In this document: piece after piece, positions 24,801 through 37,400 of the stretch | How positions within the stretch are numbered: position 1 is the first letter of the stretch | How the letters are laid out: the number at the start of each line of letters is the position of its first letter | Origin: Tetrahymena thermophila SB210 | Lineage: Eukaryota > Ciliophora > Oligohymenophorea > Hymenostomatida > Tetrahymenidae | Assembly: GCF_000189635.1 (NCBI RefSeq) | Contig: NW_002476434.1 | Span: 62,001 to 126,000, forward strand | Direction of reading: 5' to 3' | Length of the DNA stretch: 64,000 bases | The notes under the pieces: model-generated | What the model was told of the DNA's origin: nothing | The model's input: the letters and a program-made list of their open reading frames with translations, nothing else | Database searches by the model: none | Made by a program: the position numbers and the translations under genes

Positions 24801-27800
24801 TCTTTACTTTAACTAATTCTTAATTGAATTAAATATTAACTAAATCAAACCAATAATAATCCTCTATCATTAATTTATAATAACAATCCTAAGGATATAT
24901 GAAAAACGTTAACATTACGTAAGGAAGCTTTTCTAATGGAGGAGCTTTATTAGTTGATACATAGAGCTAAATCGAAATAGATTTTGTTAATATAAGCTAA
25001 TTGAGGTAACTTCTTTTTAAATTGAGAGTATTTTTTTATTTTTTATCATAAATTTTTAATAGCTACTAACAATCAAATTCACTTAGATAAATTTAGCAGA
25101 CTAACACATCTAGTGTTTAACTTACTTATAGTTAATATCAATAATAAACCCTAAGTACTTTTATAATACGAGGATCTTCTTAGTTTAAAATTTATTAATT
25201 AACTATGAACTAAAACTAATGTAGTAACTTATTTTGTGTTGGAGGTGCTCTATCTCTAATTTAATCTACTGGTTAAATGGATTAATCAAATTTTATAGAC
25301 AACATTTCTACGAACAACGGAGGAGCAGTATCTATAATAAATGAAATTAGTTAAATCAATATTACTAGCTCACTATTTTAAAACAATACATCCAAATAAG
25401 AAGGAGGAGGTCTTTTTGTTTATCAGAATGTTGATCTAATTTAAACTAACTAGAAAATTCTAATATATAAATCGCGATTTTTAAATAATAATGCCACGCT
25501 AGGTGGTGGCATATACTTAAACTCATTTTCGCTAAGCAATAATATATAAGCAACTAACTGGATTTAAATTTCAAACTCAGTAATCATGAATAATTCTGCT
25601 AGTTTTCTAGGTGGAGGTATATAATATACAGGATTTGATCCACAAATATCTTCCTCAACAAGAATATCTTCGAACACAGCAGGTAAATATTGTTATTATT
25701 AAAATTTATTTTTAAAATAATTTATAATCAACTTATTTAAGGTTAAAAATATGGTAGCAACCTGTTTTCTAGACCTTTTAAGCTACGCTTTAATTAGAAT
25801 TTAACATAGTAAAGCAATAAAAATAATATAAAATATTAAATAAAGTATGACTAGAATTTAGGAATAGAAAGGTTATAAATCAAATAGTAGGTGAGTGGTG
25901 GTTAACTTCCTGACTTAATTTTCGAATTAATTGATGAAAATAACTAGATAATTGATGGTTCATACTAATAAATTATAAATTCTTAAATTTATGCTTTAGT
26001 TCAGCCTTATGGTAATATCAATAATTAAAATGCATTCTAAATATCTAGCAGTTATTAAAAAATTATTTTTTCTGATTACTTCAATCTGACTGATTTAACT
26101 ATTACAGGAGTTCCTAATTCATATATAAGCATTTAGTTATCATCGCCATTTATAAATAATCCAAATTATCCAGAAAATAATTACTATTACATAATTGATA
26201 TTCATTTAAGAGAATGCATTAAAGGAGAAGTGTATAAAAAAGGCTAAGTCATTTATCATGATCAGATATTTTAAATATATCAATGCTCAGTATGCCCTAA
26301 AGGATAGTAATTAATTCAAATATTTGCAAAATTCATTTTACTTATTATTTTAAATTAAGGTATTCTCTAATTCACCCAGATATGAAAGAACCCATATTTG
26401 AGTGTCAAAAATGTGTTTAAAATAGTGATTGCTTAGGAGGAGATGTAATAAACGTTAATGAAGGGTTTTGGAGAGAGAATAATTAAACAGATTAAATATT
26501 AGATTGTATAAATAAGTAAAGCAATTGCTTAGGAGGTACTTAAAATTTTACATGTAATGTTGGTCATATAGGTCCTCTCTGTGAATCTTGTGATATATAA
26601 AATGGATACTCTCGTTAGGGTGATTTCTAATGCTCAAAGTGTGGAGATATTGTCAACAATACATTTAAAGTGTTAGGTTTGGTTGTTTTATATGTAAGAT
26701 TTTAGTAAATTAGATTTATAATAAAAATTATTAAAACTCATATTAAATAGATTATATGCGCTAAGCTAAGTGTTGATGGAGTACTACAAAGGATTATGTT
26801 TATCATCAAAAGGAAAGATTAAATATAATAAGAAACTGGAACTAATCAATTGTTTATAAAAAAAACTATTAAGAGAGAAGAAGCAAATGCATCCATTTTG
26901 CTCAAACTCATTATCAATTACTTTTAAGTTATCATGGTTATAACAACTTTTTAGATTAATGTTCCAAATGTTTTTAATAGTTCAATAAATGTGATAGCAA
27001 ATCCAACTATTCAAGTTTTATATTCTTTTGAGTGTTTTTTCCACTAAATTTCAGTTAAAACTGGAATAAATATTATATATATACAATTTGCTGCTTCAAC
27101 GTGCTTACCTATTTGCTGTGCATTAGTTTTTATTATCACTGGTTTGATAAAATACAGAAAAAATTTATTTTTAAAAAGATTTTACATTTCTACTTCATTG
27201 ATTTACTGCTTGATGTATTTCTAGCCAAGTCTTTATAAAGATGCTATTAGTATTTTAAGCTGTCGCCAGATAGGTATATTTGTTAAATCTAATTTCAAGT
27301 TTAAATTTTGTTTATTTTATGATTAGGAAACAATAGGTATATATAATATAATGTGTTGTACACATGCTATACGGATGAGCATATTTAATGGTCATTATCT
27401 TTGATATTGCCAATATTACTGATCATCACTCTCATAATACCAGGATTTATGATGTATAAAGTTTACAAATCAAAAGACTCCATACTTTAAAGGAAAAATT
27501 ATATGTTTATAATTGGAGAATATGAAATGAATGATAAAAGAAAAGTTTGGTACTGGGAATTTATAAAAATGTATATGAAACTTATAATTATGTCTATTCT
27601 TATCATATATGAATACTCTATCCCAAACAAAGTAATTTATTTTTTAAGTTATTATTTTTCAAATTTAAATAAAAATCTATTTTTAAATTAATAGATCTTA
27701 TTTACTCTTCTAGTAGTTGCTCTGTATGGATTTTTCTTGGTTAAAGTCCATCCTTATTCAGAATAGCTATATAATAAGATTGATATTTATTCAACTTTTG

Positions 27801-29370
27801 TGTTAACTGCTTCTATTTACTTAGCTTTCATTACTTATGAAAATAAAGATAATTATTATTGGTCACTTTGTTCAATAATTATTATAGGAATAATAAATAC
27901 GGCCTTTTTAATTTGGTGTTTTAAAAAGCTAGCTTATGCTTATATTCCTATAGTTTAAAAGACATACTTCTAATTTAAGTTCCTTTGTTTCAAATTATCT
28001 CCATTTTAATGTTTTTATACTAAAAAAACAGCTAGAATTTATAAATTTCAAAGGGTAGTAACGTTAGTTTTAAACGAACTCAAAAAAAGAAATATAATAA
28101 ATGCATGGACAGGAAAAATTAAAGTTCCTTTAGAGAATATCATAGATTTGATTGTTTAGGGTAGAGAGTAAATGAAAAATGGTTCAAAATTAAATATAAA
28201 TAGTTCTATAAAAATTAGAAGCTAAAATTATGTTGTTTCTAATAATGAAATTAATTTATTTAGTAAAAATTAAATAAATAATGAAGATTAAATATAAAAA
28301 CATGAAAAAGTAGATAAATAAATAAAATTCCCTAAAATACAGGTTATTTTTTTTTAATTTAATTTAGTTTTTTTTACTTATAATTTTAAATTATATTTAG
28401 GAATCTGTTAACCTTGAATTTCCTAGCGAAAATATTATAGCTTTTTAAAATTAAAATTATTCAACAAGCTAAATGGCTGCTTAATAAATTCCTTAAAGCT
28501 TTTTTTAAAATGAAAGTGCTAAAGCATATATAAATAGGTTAAAAAGCACTTCAATCATTTAAGATTTTGGCACAAATAGAAATCTTCTTCTCGAATTAGC
28601 ACCTCTTTCAAGTCGTTTTGAAGATAATTTTGGAACTTATAAAAATTAATAATCACCACTTATGTCTACAATATCTAACATAAATGATAATTTAACAAAC
28701 TTAAAATTGTTAAGTCATAAAGAAATTCTATCCCCTAAAGATTAAACCAATATTGATAGTATGTAGATATAGAAGGATGAAATTTTGGAACCTAATAAAA
28801 ATCAGATTATATTAGAAACTCCGAAAGAGTCTGAAAATGATACAACAGATAGCTAAATACCAATAGAACATTTAAATAAAGCAAATGAAAATAATAATTT
28901 ACACTTATAAAAACTGAGTAGAAGTTTGATATTCCAAGAAATATAGAGTGATATTTAGAAGAAAAGTAATGTTATTAATTAGAATATTATATAGAGCTAG
29001 ATTAATGAAGATATAAAATATCATACTGAAAATGATGATAATTTAAAATCTAACAATAATTATTTGAGAATTTAAAATTATAATAAAAAAGTATAACACT
29101 TAAAGCAGAGTAGGAATATTGTAAATGAAGATAGTAAAATCAAAGAATAAAATAATAATCAAGTTTAAAACTAAAAATTGGAAGACAGTAAAAATTATCT
29201 AAATTTCTATTAAGAAAATTTGATCGTTTCTAATAAAAGTAACTATTATTGTAAGTCATAAAAAGAAAAGTAATAATTGAATAGTTGAATAATATAAAAT
29301 AAAATTTTTAAGGAAATAAGTACTAATGCCTCATTAGCTAACAATAAGGTTAATTTTTTAATCAAAACCT
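17390..29370 (+). repeat. Tandem duplication, copy 2 (contains gene B)
   Basis: Second copy of the 12.2-kb unit. It aligns from about 17390 through gene B and a short way into its 3' flank; similarity to the 3' flank of gene A fades between about 29300 and 29370. The right edge is approximate. Confidence 0.82.
18816..29288 (+). CDS. Gene B: giant beta-helix/Cys-rich multi-pass membrane protein, close paralogue of A
   Basis: It starts MRQLFRLVYILYIATMSQIQ (signal peptide) and ends ..KQQLNS before TGA 29286. The seventeen-exon layout of gene A can be followed with the same phases, and I found no in-frame TGA or frameshift, so it appears intact at about 3,070-3,090 residues. The domains are the same: beta-rich N-terminal region, GGA-type beta-helix repeats (about 24300-25650), the Cys-rich module with EGFWREN and GHIGPLCESCD (about 26390-26650), the multi-pass membrane block (26650-27930) and a polar tail (to 29288). 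Its Gly/Gln linker (about 20010-20120) is longer than in A, with GQGQGQGQKGGG and inserted residues. Identity to A is uneven: introns and exons at 26755-27715 are almost identical to 14490-15455, whereas the N-terminal exons, intron 9 and the tail differ by many substitutions. Function unknown. Confidence 0.87.
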
Positions 29371-29922
29371 TAATCATAAAGAAATATTATTTAATAGATT
29401 TTGGCAAGACGAACCAACTTTTGAATATAAAATCCACTTTTCACTCATTTTTAAAGCAAAACCATTAGAAGTTTCTGAAAAATGGAGGATGGAGATTGAT
29501 ATCAATATGGGTTTACATATATTATATAATTTGTCTCTGTTTTTGTTTTTTATTTGTTAAATTTATTATTTCTAAGAAACTTTTTATTCGCACAATTGAT
29601 CAAAATAATAAGGTTTTTCATTTAACATTACAAAAATATATTCAGTAATTAAATATTAATTTAATATTTTACAATTGTTCTTTGATATTACTTAATAATA
29701 AAAAATAGATTTTCATTTTTGTGCAAAATTTATTATTTTTTAAACCAAAAATTTAATATTTAAAACATCAACAAATAAATTTATCTATAAAATTAAATGT
29801 TAAACAAATTAGTTAAAAAATATTTTCTAAAACATAAAATTAAAATTAATGTTGTGTAAATATTAATAAAAATATATTTCTTATTATTTAATTTTTAGCA
29901 AATTTAAAGATTTAATATTTAT
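29289..29922. other. Intergenic between convergent gene B and the hydrolase gene
   Basis: This holds the 3' ends of two convergent genes. The first 80 bp resemble the 3' flank of gene A. About 29370-29520 is less AT-rich and coding-like on the plus strand (see findings). The rest is AT-rich and featureless. Confidence 0.45.
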
Positions 29923-30951
29923 TCAGACTCTCTATAAAACCCAGTCTTTAAAAGTAACTTTGAATTCTTCTATTTCTGGCTCAAGCCATATTCCATGCCA
30001 CATATTTTCCCTATAAACTACAGTTTTATCTTTAGATGGTGATTACTTTTAAAGTTATTCTGCTAAGCGAGGATCACAAAGTTTATCTTTACCTCCCATA
30101 AATAACAAAAATGGAACTTTAATTTTATCATATTATTTCTCAGCAATCATTTATGCTTCTGTTAAATGCTTAAGAGATCCTATAAATGTGTTTCCTTTGT
30201 AATAAAGATCATCTTGATTATGTAAATATTCATTTACAGTCATGTTACGATAAACTGGATAACCTTTTCTTGGTTCGATTTATTTTTCTGGTTTTATTGA
30301 ACCAAATATTCTTAATTTTAATTTAAATTCCTTAGCGTATAGAGGATGGTCTTTAATAGCAGGAGCAAACAAAATCATTCCTTTTATTTTATTTTAGCAT
30401 TCTTTATTGAGAGTGAGCTAGAAAGATGTCAATCCTCCAAGACTTAGTCCTGATACGAAAATTGGGTATTTACCTTAATTTTAATCAGAAATAAACTTAA
30501 AGTATTGAATTGCATCTTTCATATGAGAATCTAAGGGAGGTACATAGCCTCTTAGGCCCTAACTTTTTCCAAATCCTCTATAATCATATCCTACAACTTC
30601 AATACCATGCTAAGCAAGATATTCAGCTATATGCGCTGACTAACCAATATGAGAATTATACCCATGGAAAAATATACAAATAGCCTTTTTTTCAATATTT
30701 TCTCTTACAGGATACCTGTATGTGTTCAATTTATTTTTTTTCTACTCAGAAAATTAAACTGAGTAAAATTCAATATCATTTTCTATTGGGTATTTGCTAT
30801 TTCCTAAAGGGTTTGGAAGTCTTTCAGTAGGTTCAAGTTTTAAAGTATCTTAATATTAATTTTCTTAATCTTATGTTAACTTTTCAGGAAATACTGTTCT
30901 CCAAATAGAAGGTTCACTTAATCCACAAAGAGATCCAAGTAATCTTAGCAT
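29923..30951 (-). CDS. Alpha/beta hydrolase, monoglyceride-lipase-like (serine lysophospholipase family)
   Basis: A single uninterrupted exon encodes 342 residues, from MLRLLGSLCGLSEPSIWRTV to KDWVLQRV. The monoglyceride lipase/Hydrolase_4 pattern is clear. IFFHGYNSHIGQSA (about 94-106) forms the oxyanion-hole HG motif, and GYDYRGFGKSQG (121-132) is the family's D-x-R-G-x-G-x-S segment. The nucleophile elbow GLSLGG places the catalytic serine at S170. FMGGKDKLCDP gives the acid D289, and NMWHGIWLEPE gives the base H319. All three triad residues are present. Expected activity is hydrolysis of monoacylglycerols or lysophospholipids, probably in the cytosol or at a membrane; the substrate cannot be deduced. 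There is no cleavable signal peptide, though the first 20 residues are moderately hydrophobic. ATG 30951 is the only upstream in-frame Met and gives a normal family length. The gene is intronless and lies antisense between two members of the giant membrane-protein array. Confidence 0.9.
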
Positions 30952-33732
30952 TTACTTATAAATTGTTTCTTTCTTATTATTTATTTTAATATAAATTATT
31001 TATCATTTATAAATTTGAAATTCTAAACTATATTTAAAAAGAAAATTAAAGATTGTTTTGTTTTTTCTTTATGGTATAGTGAAACTTTTCTGTTAAATTC
31101 ACTTGTTTTAATTTTCAAGACAGGATATAAATTAACTTATCTTAATTTTTTTTGTATAATCAAATGAATAGAAATAGATACAAATTCATTTGGCAATTAT
31201 TCTTTCTTGAATCAAGAAGTTATTCTGATAAAAGACAATAAAATTTGATTGTCTATTGCATTTAAATAAAATTAACTTTATAATTTATTTAAATTTGATC
31301 ATTTAAAAGTTAAAATATTTCATTAATTAAAATATATAATTTTTTTTATTTTTTGATGAGATTATTAGTAAAAAAAATATTTTATTTAATTTAATTTGTT
31401 CAATAATAGTTTTCTCTAAAAATAATTAATATCATTTTAATATAACAATAAATTATTAAAAATATTTCAAAAACCATATTTTTAAACAAACAATTAAAAA
31501 ATTATTCATTTTATTTAAACTGAAATAAAATTTTTAAAAATATAAAATAAATTTTATTCATTTTTAATAATGTTTGCTTAATGAAATTTATGTCTTGAAA
31601 AAATTTAAAATTTCTAAATATAAATATAAGTGAATTATTTGTAAAATATAAAAAAAATAATTTATTATTTTTAATTATTTAAAATATTATTTTTTTTGAG
31701 TTTAATTAAAAAAAATATTAGAATACAAACCAAAATTTTTATAAGGTGTGCAAAATAATTAATTTGTTTTTTATTTACATTAGATAAATTAAATTCATGC
31801 ATACTCAACCTTTTAATTACTGTATTCGCTTATGAAATCTGAATAACGCAAATTTAAATCTGTTCATTCAAGAACTATTTAATAACTTCTAAAAGCATTC
31901 ATTTAGTTTTTTATTTTTTGATGTTCATATTAATATTATTATGTTTATTAATAGCATACATTTTATTCTTATTCATAGATGATTAATATATCTGGAATAA
32001 ATTTTTATCCATTTATTTTGAACTAACAAATTAATTGTGACATTTCTTTATTCAAAAAAATTAATTATAAAATACTTTCTAAAAAGATATTGAATTTTTT
32101 AATTTTTTTATTACCAAGTATTTAAAACAATAACACTTAGAAAAATTATATTTTTAAAACATATATTAAAAATATATTAGTATCTTATGAGTGATTTAGA
32201 AAGATTTTAATTATAAAAGAATAAAATTGTATTTTTTTGATCCCTTTTAATTAATTGGTTTACTTTACTTTAAAATTTATTTCAAAGAAAATATAAATTA
32301 CTTAATATTGAAATTTTTAGAGGTAAGAGTATAATCTAAAAATATGTAACCTAAGATTAATTAATATTTATATTAAAAAACATACATTTATTATAATTTT
32401 AAAATAATCACTCATTAAAACCAAATTGTAGCTTTAAATTAGAATCATTTCAAGCTAGTCAAAACATATATTAAGAAATATTTAAATGAGTTGACATTAA
32501 TATTTTTACTTAATAAAACATGCTAAATCAATATGAAAGATTAATTTTATGAAAATCTTATGCTGACTATAAATAAAACATGAATTTTAATTAATTTTAC
32601 ATTTAATTATTAATTAAATAACTTTTTTTTATACTGTTTGTTTAGGGACTAATATTTAATTTACTTTTTTAATTAAAATTATAAGTTACTCAATATAAAT
32701 TTATGTTTGATCACTTTTTAAGAAAATATAAAAGATTAATTTTATTACAATTAAATATGGATAACAAATCAAATATGAATTAATTTTGCTAAATAAATAA
32801 TTAAATTTAAATGATTAATTAATAGAAGTTATTTTAAATTATGATTACTAATATTTTGATTTACATTTTAAAAAAAAACTGAGTAAATCTCCTTTTCTTT
32901 CTTTATTTTTAATTAGGATTTTTAATTTTTTATTGGATTGTATTTTAGTTTACACTATTTTGAGATTATGTTTTTTATGAATTGTTTATTGATCTTATAT
33001 AAGCCAAGAATATGCAATCTAAATTTAATATATATTGACGAAATTAAATTAATATATATTATCTCATGAATATGAGTTGAAACTTATAACGCAAATAAAA
33101 TTAATTTGTTACTGTAAACAAAATAGCAAAAATTTTCTTTTGCTACATTCAAAATAAGTAAATAAATAAATTTGTGATTTCCTTAAATTATTAAATAGTT
33201 TTTAATTTTTTTGGCAAGTAAAATAAAATTTTTATGTAAATTAAATTTTTTACTCAAGTATTTTGTGGTTAAAAACATATCTCTTTTGCTAAAGCAAAAA
33301 TATGTGACAAGTTATTTAAAATAATTAAATATATCTTCTAAAATACAATTAGTGTAAATCGCCATAGCCAATTTTTTAGTGCTTCCACAGAATTAGAAAA
33401 TATTGAAATACTTAGCTTGTTTTTAAAAATTTGTTACAATCTTTTTCGTAATCTAAAAAATATTTGTTTGAAATATAATCAAGTTTGTTTGTTTTATTTT
33501 TTCTCTTTCTTAAATTTTCTTTGAAATTTAGATCTATTATTTTTTAATCAATGTTACTTATTGTATTATTTTTCTTTTACTTAACAATCATTGTTCATTA
33601 TTAATATTTTTCAAATAAGGAAAATATCAAATATACAATAAATTTTACAATATTCCCCTCCCAAAATTAATTATTCAGTTTATTTTTCTATCAATTAAAT
33701 AAAGACTATGATGAAAGTGAGAAAGTTAAATT
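30952..33732. other. Long AT-rich intergenic stretch
   Basis: About 2.8 kb. 30952-32700 is extremely A+T-rich with poly-T and poly-A tracts and no credible coding segment; the promoter of the minus-strand hydrolase should be close to 30952. Around 33300-33480 the base composition is more balanced and a long minus-strand frame (about 33458-32769) stays open; see findings. Confidence 0.45.
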
Positions 33733-34163
33733 ATGCGATAATCAAGTAATAAGATAATTTTGAGTTAAATTCATGAAGAGAATGTAGAATTTTATAAAAA
33801 TACTATTTATTCTTATTTTAAAAATGAAGCTAAATACTTTTAACATACGTATAAAGTTTGTAAAGTAAATATTATTTTACATTTAAATAATATTTAAATT
33901 AATTAATTTAGTACTAACACATATTACATTGCTTATTTTATATTGTTTTTACTGTCCTAGATCTTTTATCAATTAAAAAGAATGTGTGTACTAAATTAAA
34001 GCTTCATTCGCATTATCCTGATATTAAAAATTCATTTCTTTTAGATTATCACCACAAACTTGGCTTAAATTAATTATTTTTAAAAGTTATTTCACTCTAT
34101 TGCGTAAATCTTATAGAAAAATAAGCAGAGCTTATAAAAATGCTCTAAAATATTTTTTTATGA
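33733..34163 (+). CDS. Possible small two-exon gene, hypothetical protein of 109 residues
   Basis: Exon 33733-33859 (MRQSSNKIILSQIHEENVEF..) and exon 33961-34163 (..SHYPDIKNSFLLDYHHKLGL.., ending QNIFL then TGA) join in phase across a 101-nt intron, GTAAAG..CCTAG. An in-frame TGA lies 15 nt upstream of the ATG, so the start is fixed. The product would be hydrophilic and mostly helical, with no membrane segment and no motif I recognise. In such AT-rich DNA, where only TGA stops, chance frames of about 60 codons are common, so this rests on the protein-like composition and the clean splice. It may also be a gene remnant. It is co-oriented with gene C, which begins 311 bp downstream. Confidence 0.42.
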
Positions 34164-34474
34164 AAACTTTAAAATTTAATTTAAATTCTTCATATGAGAT
34201 GTTATGGATATTTTTGGGTTCATCTTATAAAATGCTTCTTACTTAAATATATTTAATTTCTTGATCATTTTTGTATTTCGGATTTTAAATGATGTAATTA
34301 AAATGAAAATATATAAGTGTTTACTAAATGAACATAGCTATAATAGCAAAATTTTTTAGTTTCTTCATCTTAATTAAGATTTCTTAATAATATTCTTTCA
34401 AGAAGTAATAAATTTCAATACTAATTAGAAAACAATAATAAGTAAAAAAAAATACAAGCAAAATAAATATACAT
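34164..34474. promoter_or_regulatory. Upstream region of gene C
   Basis: A 311-bp AT-rich spacer before the ATG of gene C. Unlike A and B, whose upstream regions are clearly homologous over more than 1 kb, I could not align this region with theirs. That fits an older separation of C. Confidence 0.45.
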
Positions 34475-37400
34475 ATGAGATAAATATTAAGATCAATATT
34501 AGTTCTCTACGCTATTCTAAAATTCTTTATTTTATAAATCAATTGCTTTCGATTAGACCTATAAGAGTCATCTGCATGCTTTTAAATCCAAAATATAGGA
34601 GGTAGCAATTATGATATTATTTGGAAAATCTACTTTTAATTCACAATCAATACTATGATTTATCATCCATAATTTTTAATCTTAATACAGGAAATCAAGC
34701 ATCAGTAACAAGTATTGTATACATACAGGGTACAACTTTAGTTAGTGTAAGCGATTAATAGGGATATAGCTATATATATGATATTTTTGATGGTACCATT
34801 CATCAAACTTCAACCACTGCTAATCCTCCAATCTTGGGATAAATCTTTTATCCCAATTTATTACAAGCTACCTTGTCTCAACAAAGATTTTCTGTGGTTG
34901 ATTTGCTTTAGAAGTAAGAGATAGTTGGGATATAAAGTCTAGGTTTTTTTTATTGAAAGATAAATAATAATTAATATTTTTATAAAATTATAGATCAAGG
35001 CATAAGTTATTTGTCACTGATAGTAGCAGATATCAGCAAAACTAAACAAGAATAATTATCAAGAGGTTCTCAAAAATAGTCTTCTCTAATAGTATTAAAT
35101 AATAGAAAAACATAAACAATATAAATTAAACCTTCTTCGCTGGATAATAATTTTTATCCTTCTACTGATAACTTTGATTACTTAAGTAATAAATTAAAAT
35201 AAATTTTATATTATGAAGTAAAATAAGAATAACTAAAATAATTTATATACTAAATAAATTTTAGAAGATAAACAATTCTTTTTTACTTATCTTCCTTATA
35301 AATATTTTAGTTTACTTTATTTTTTTAAATAAATAGTTCAAGTGAAAGGTCTTGGTAATGGTCAATAAGGAATTTTTGGTATGAATAATTAGAATTAAAA
35401 TTAATATCAACTTATAGAAGATTTTGTAGTTAATCCAAATTCAAAATTTCCCACTATACCAGCAGGAGGTAGGAATTCATTGTTGATTGCTATTAACTCT
35501 GGTTAATTTAATAGTGTCTACTCCTACTTAATTAATTTATCAATATTGGATTAATAAAAGCCTGTTGATTTCATATCACCAATAATTCTACCAGCTACTG
35601 TAAATTCATTTAAAAAAATGAACTCAACTAATTATCTATTGATTTCTTATGGAGCTCCAACTAAATTTTAAGGAGGCGGTGGAGGTGGTGGTGGTGGTGG
35701 AGGAAATCAATTCACTTCCCCTTTACCATTGCAATAAAATAGTCTATGTGCTTATGATTTTGGAAATGCTCAGAATCTTTTGGGAACAAGCTATGGAGTT
35801 GATACTCTTTCTATTTTACTCAATCCAATAATTTGCATAAACATGGGTAATAAATTATAAATTAAAAAATTAAATATTTAGAAGAAAATATTTATTAGAT
35901 TGCTATTTAATTTAACTATTGATCTATTTATTTAATAACTTAATAATTTCTACAATTTAAAAAATAGGAACAAATCAAATTATGGCAATATAAAGTGTAT
36001 TTATGAATAATAAAAATTATGTAGTTTTCTCATTATTATCCTCATAAATCTTTATTTTTGAAAATACTGATTTAATCAACTCAAAATTTTCTATTTTAAC
36101 AAGCAATTTAATTAATTTCCAATCTTAAATTAATGGTTTTATTTCAATAATGTTATAAATTCCAAATACATCAATTCTAATTATTGGTACAACTTAAGGA
36201 TAAGTGGCTTCTCTTGATATTTCAAACCCTACCTTCATTTCTTTAACCACCTAACAGCAATCTTAAACCTTACAAATAACACCATTATTTAGTAAAATTG
36301 GGATAGGTATATTTTTTAATTTAGTTATATGATCATTTAAAATTTAATATAAAACTTAAATTAGGCTCAAATGGATTTAGTATTGGTGATATAATGCTTG
36401 ATAGTTAAACCTAAACTGTTATAGGTATAACTAAAAATTCACTTGGATAAGGGATGTAATAATTTGGTCAATAATAGTTATTGTTTTAGTATAATTTAGC
36501 AAGTCAATAAAGAGTATTAAATTCTACACGCTCTTATTAGGGATAATAACCTGGTGGTGGTGGTGGCCCAGGTCCAGGTTAATAAGGATAAATTACTATA
36601 GAGCAAACAGTTGTATTTTCAACACCTAGCTTTTTAACTTTAACAAGTGTAACAAAACAATACTATCCAATTCCTAGCGGTTAAACAAAGTGTCCACAAC
36701 AAACTCCTAATCCTGCTCCAACACTGACCCCTGTTAAAACTTTATCTTTAGCTACTCAAACTTAGTTAATTCCTTTAGATGTTTAAACAGATAATTTAAA
36801 CCCTTTGCTCATTCCTGGAATGCTTTCGTATACTTCTGAGTTAAATGATAAATATGTAGTATTACTTCTTGTTACTTAACCATTTTAATTTAGCTAATAC
36901 TGCATTTAAAACCAAAAATTTAATAGACTACTATAAACAGAAAATGAATAATAATATTTTAGTTCAGAGAGCAATATTAATTAACAAAACAGAATTTTAT
37001 AATCGTCTTAAATTAGCTTAAATATATACATAATTAACTCTTTAGGAGTATCTGTTTGTAAAACAAGTAGCAATTTTTACTAATTATCATCTATTAGCTA
37101 AGCACCATTTTAATTTATTAAAGATTCTGTATAAAATATGTTTATAGTATTTTAGAACTCCATAATGATAATCAAACCCTCTGTTAACACACCTTCAAGT
37201 TTCCAAACTACAACCATTACTTTATAAAATATTTCTACTCTAGCTTCACTAGCAGATGTAGTTTAAATTTTAAAAATTACAATCCTAAACCCAATAAATC
37301 AGATATTTATTTAACTAATTATGAGTGATGGCTCATATATAACAGTGATAATTTCATACAATTAATAATGGGTTTAAAACTAGAATTAAGATCTATAACT

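Noticed and set aside
35649-35831. Plus-strand frame with a Val run
   Set aside because: Shifted reading of the Gly linker of gene C; the real frame continues on both sides in phase.
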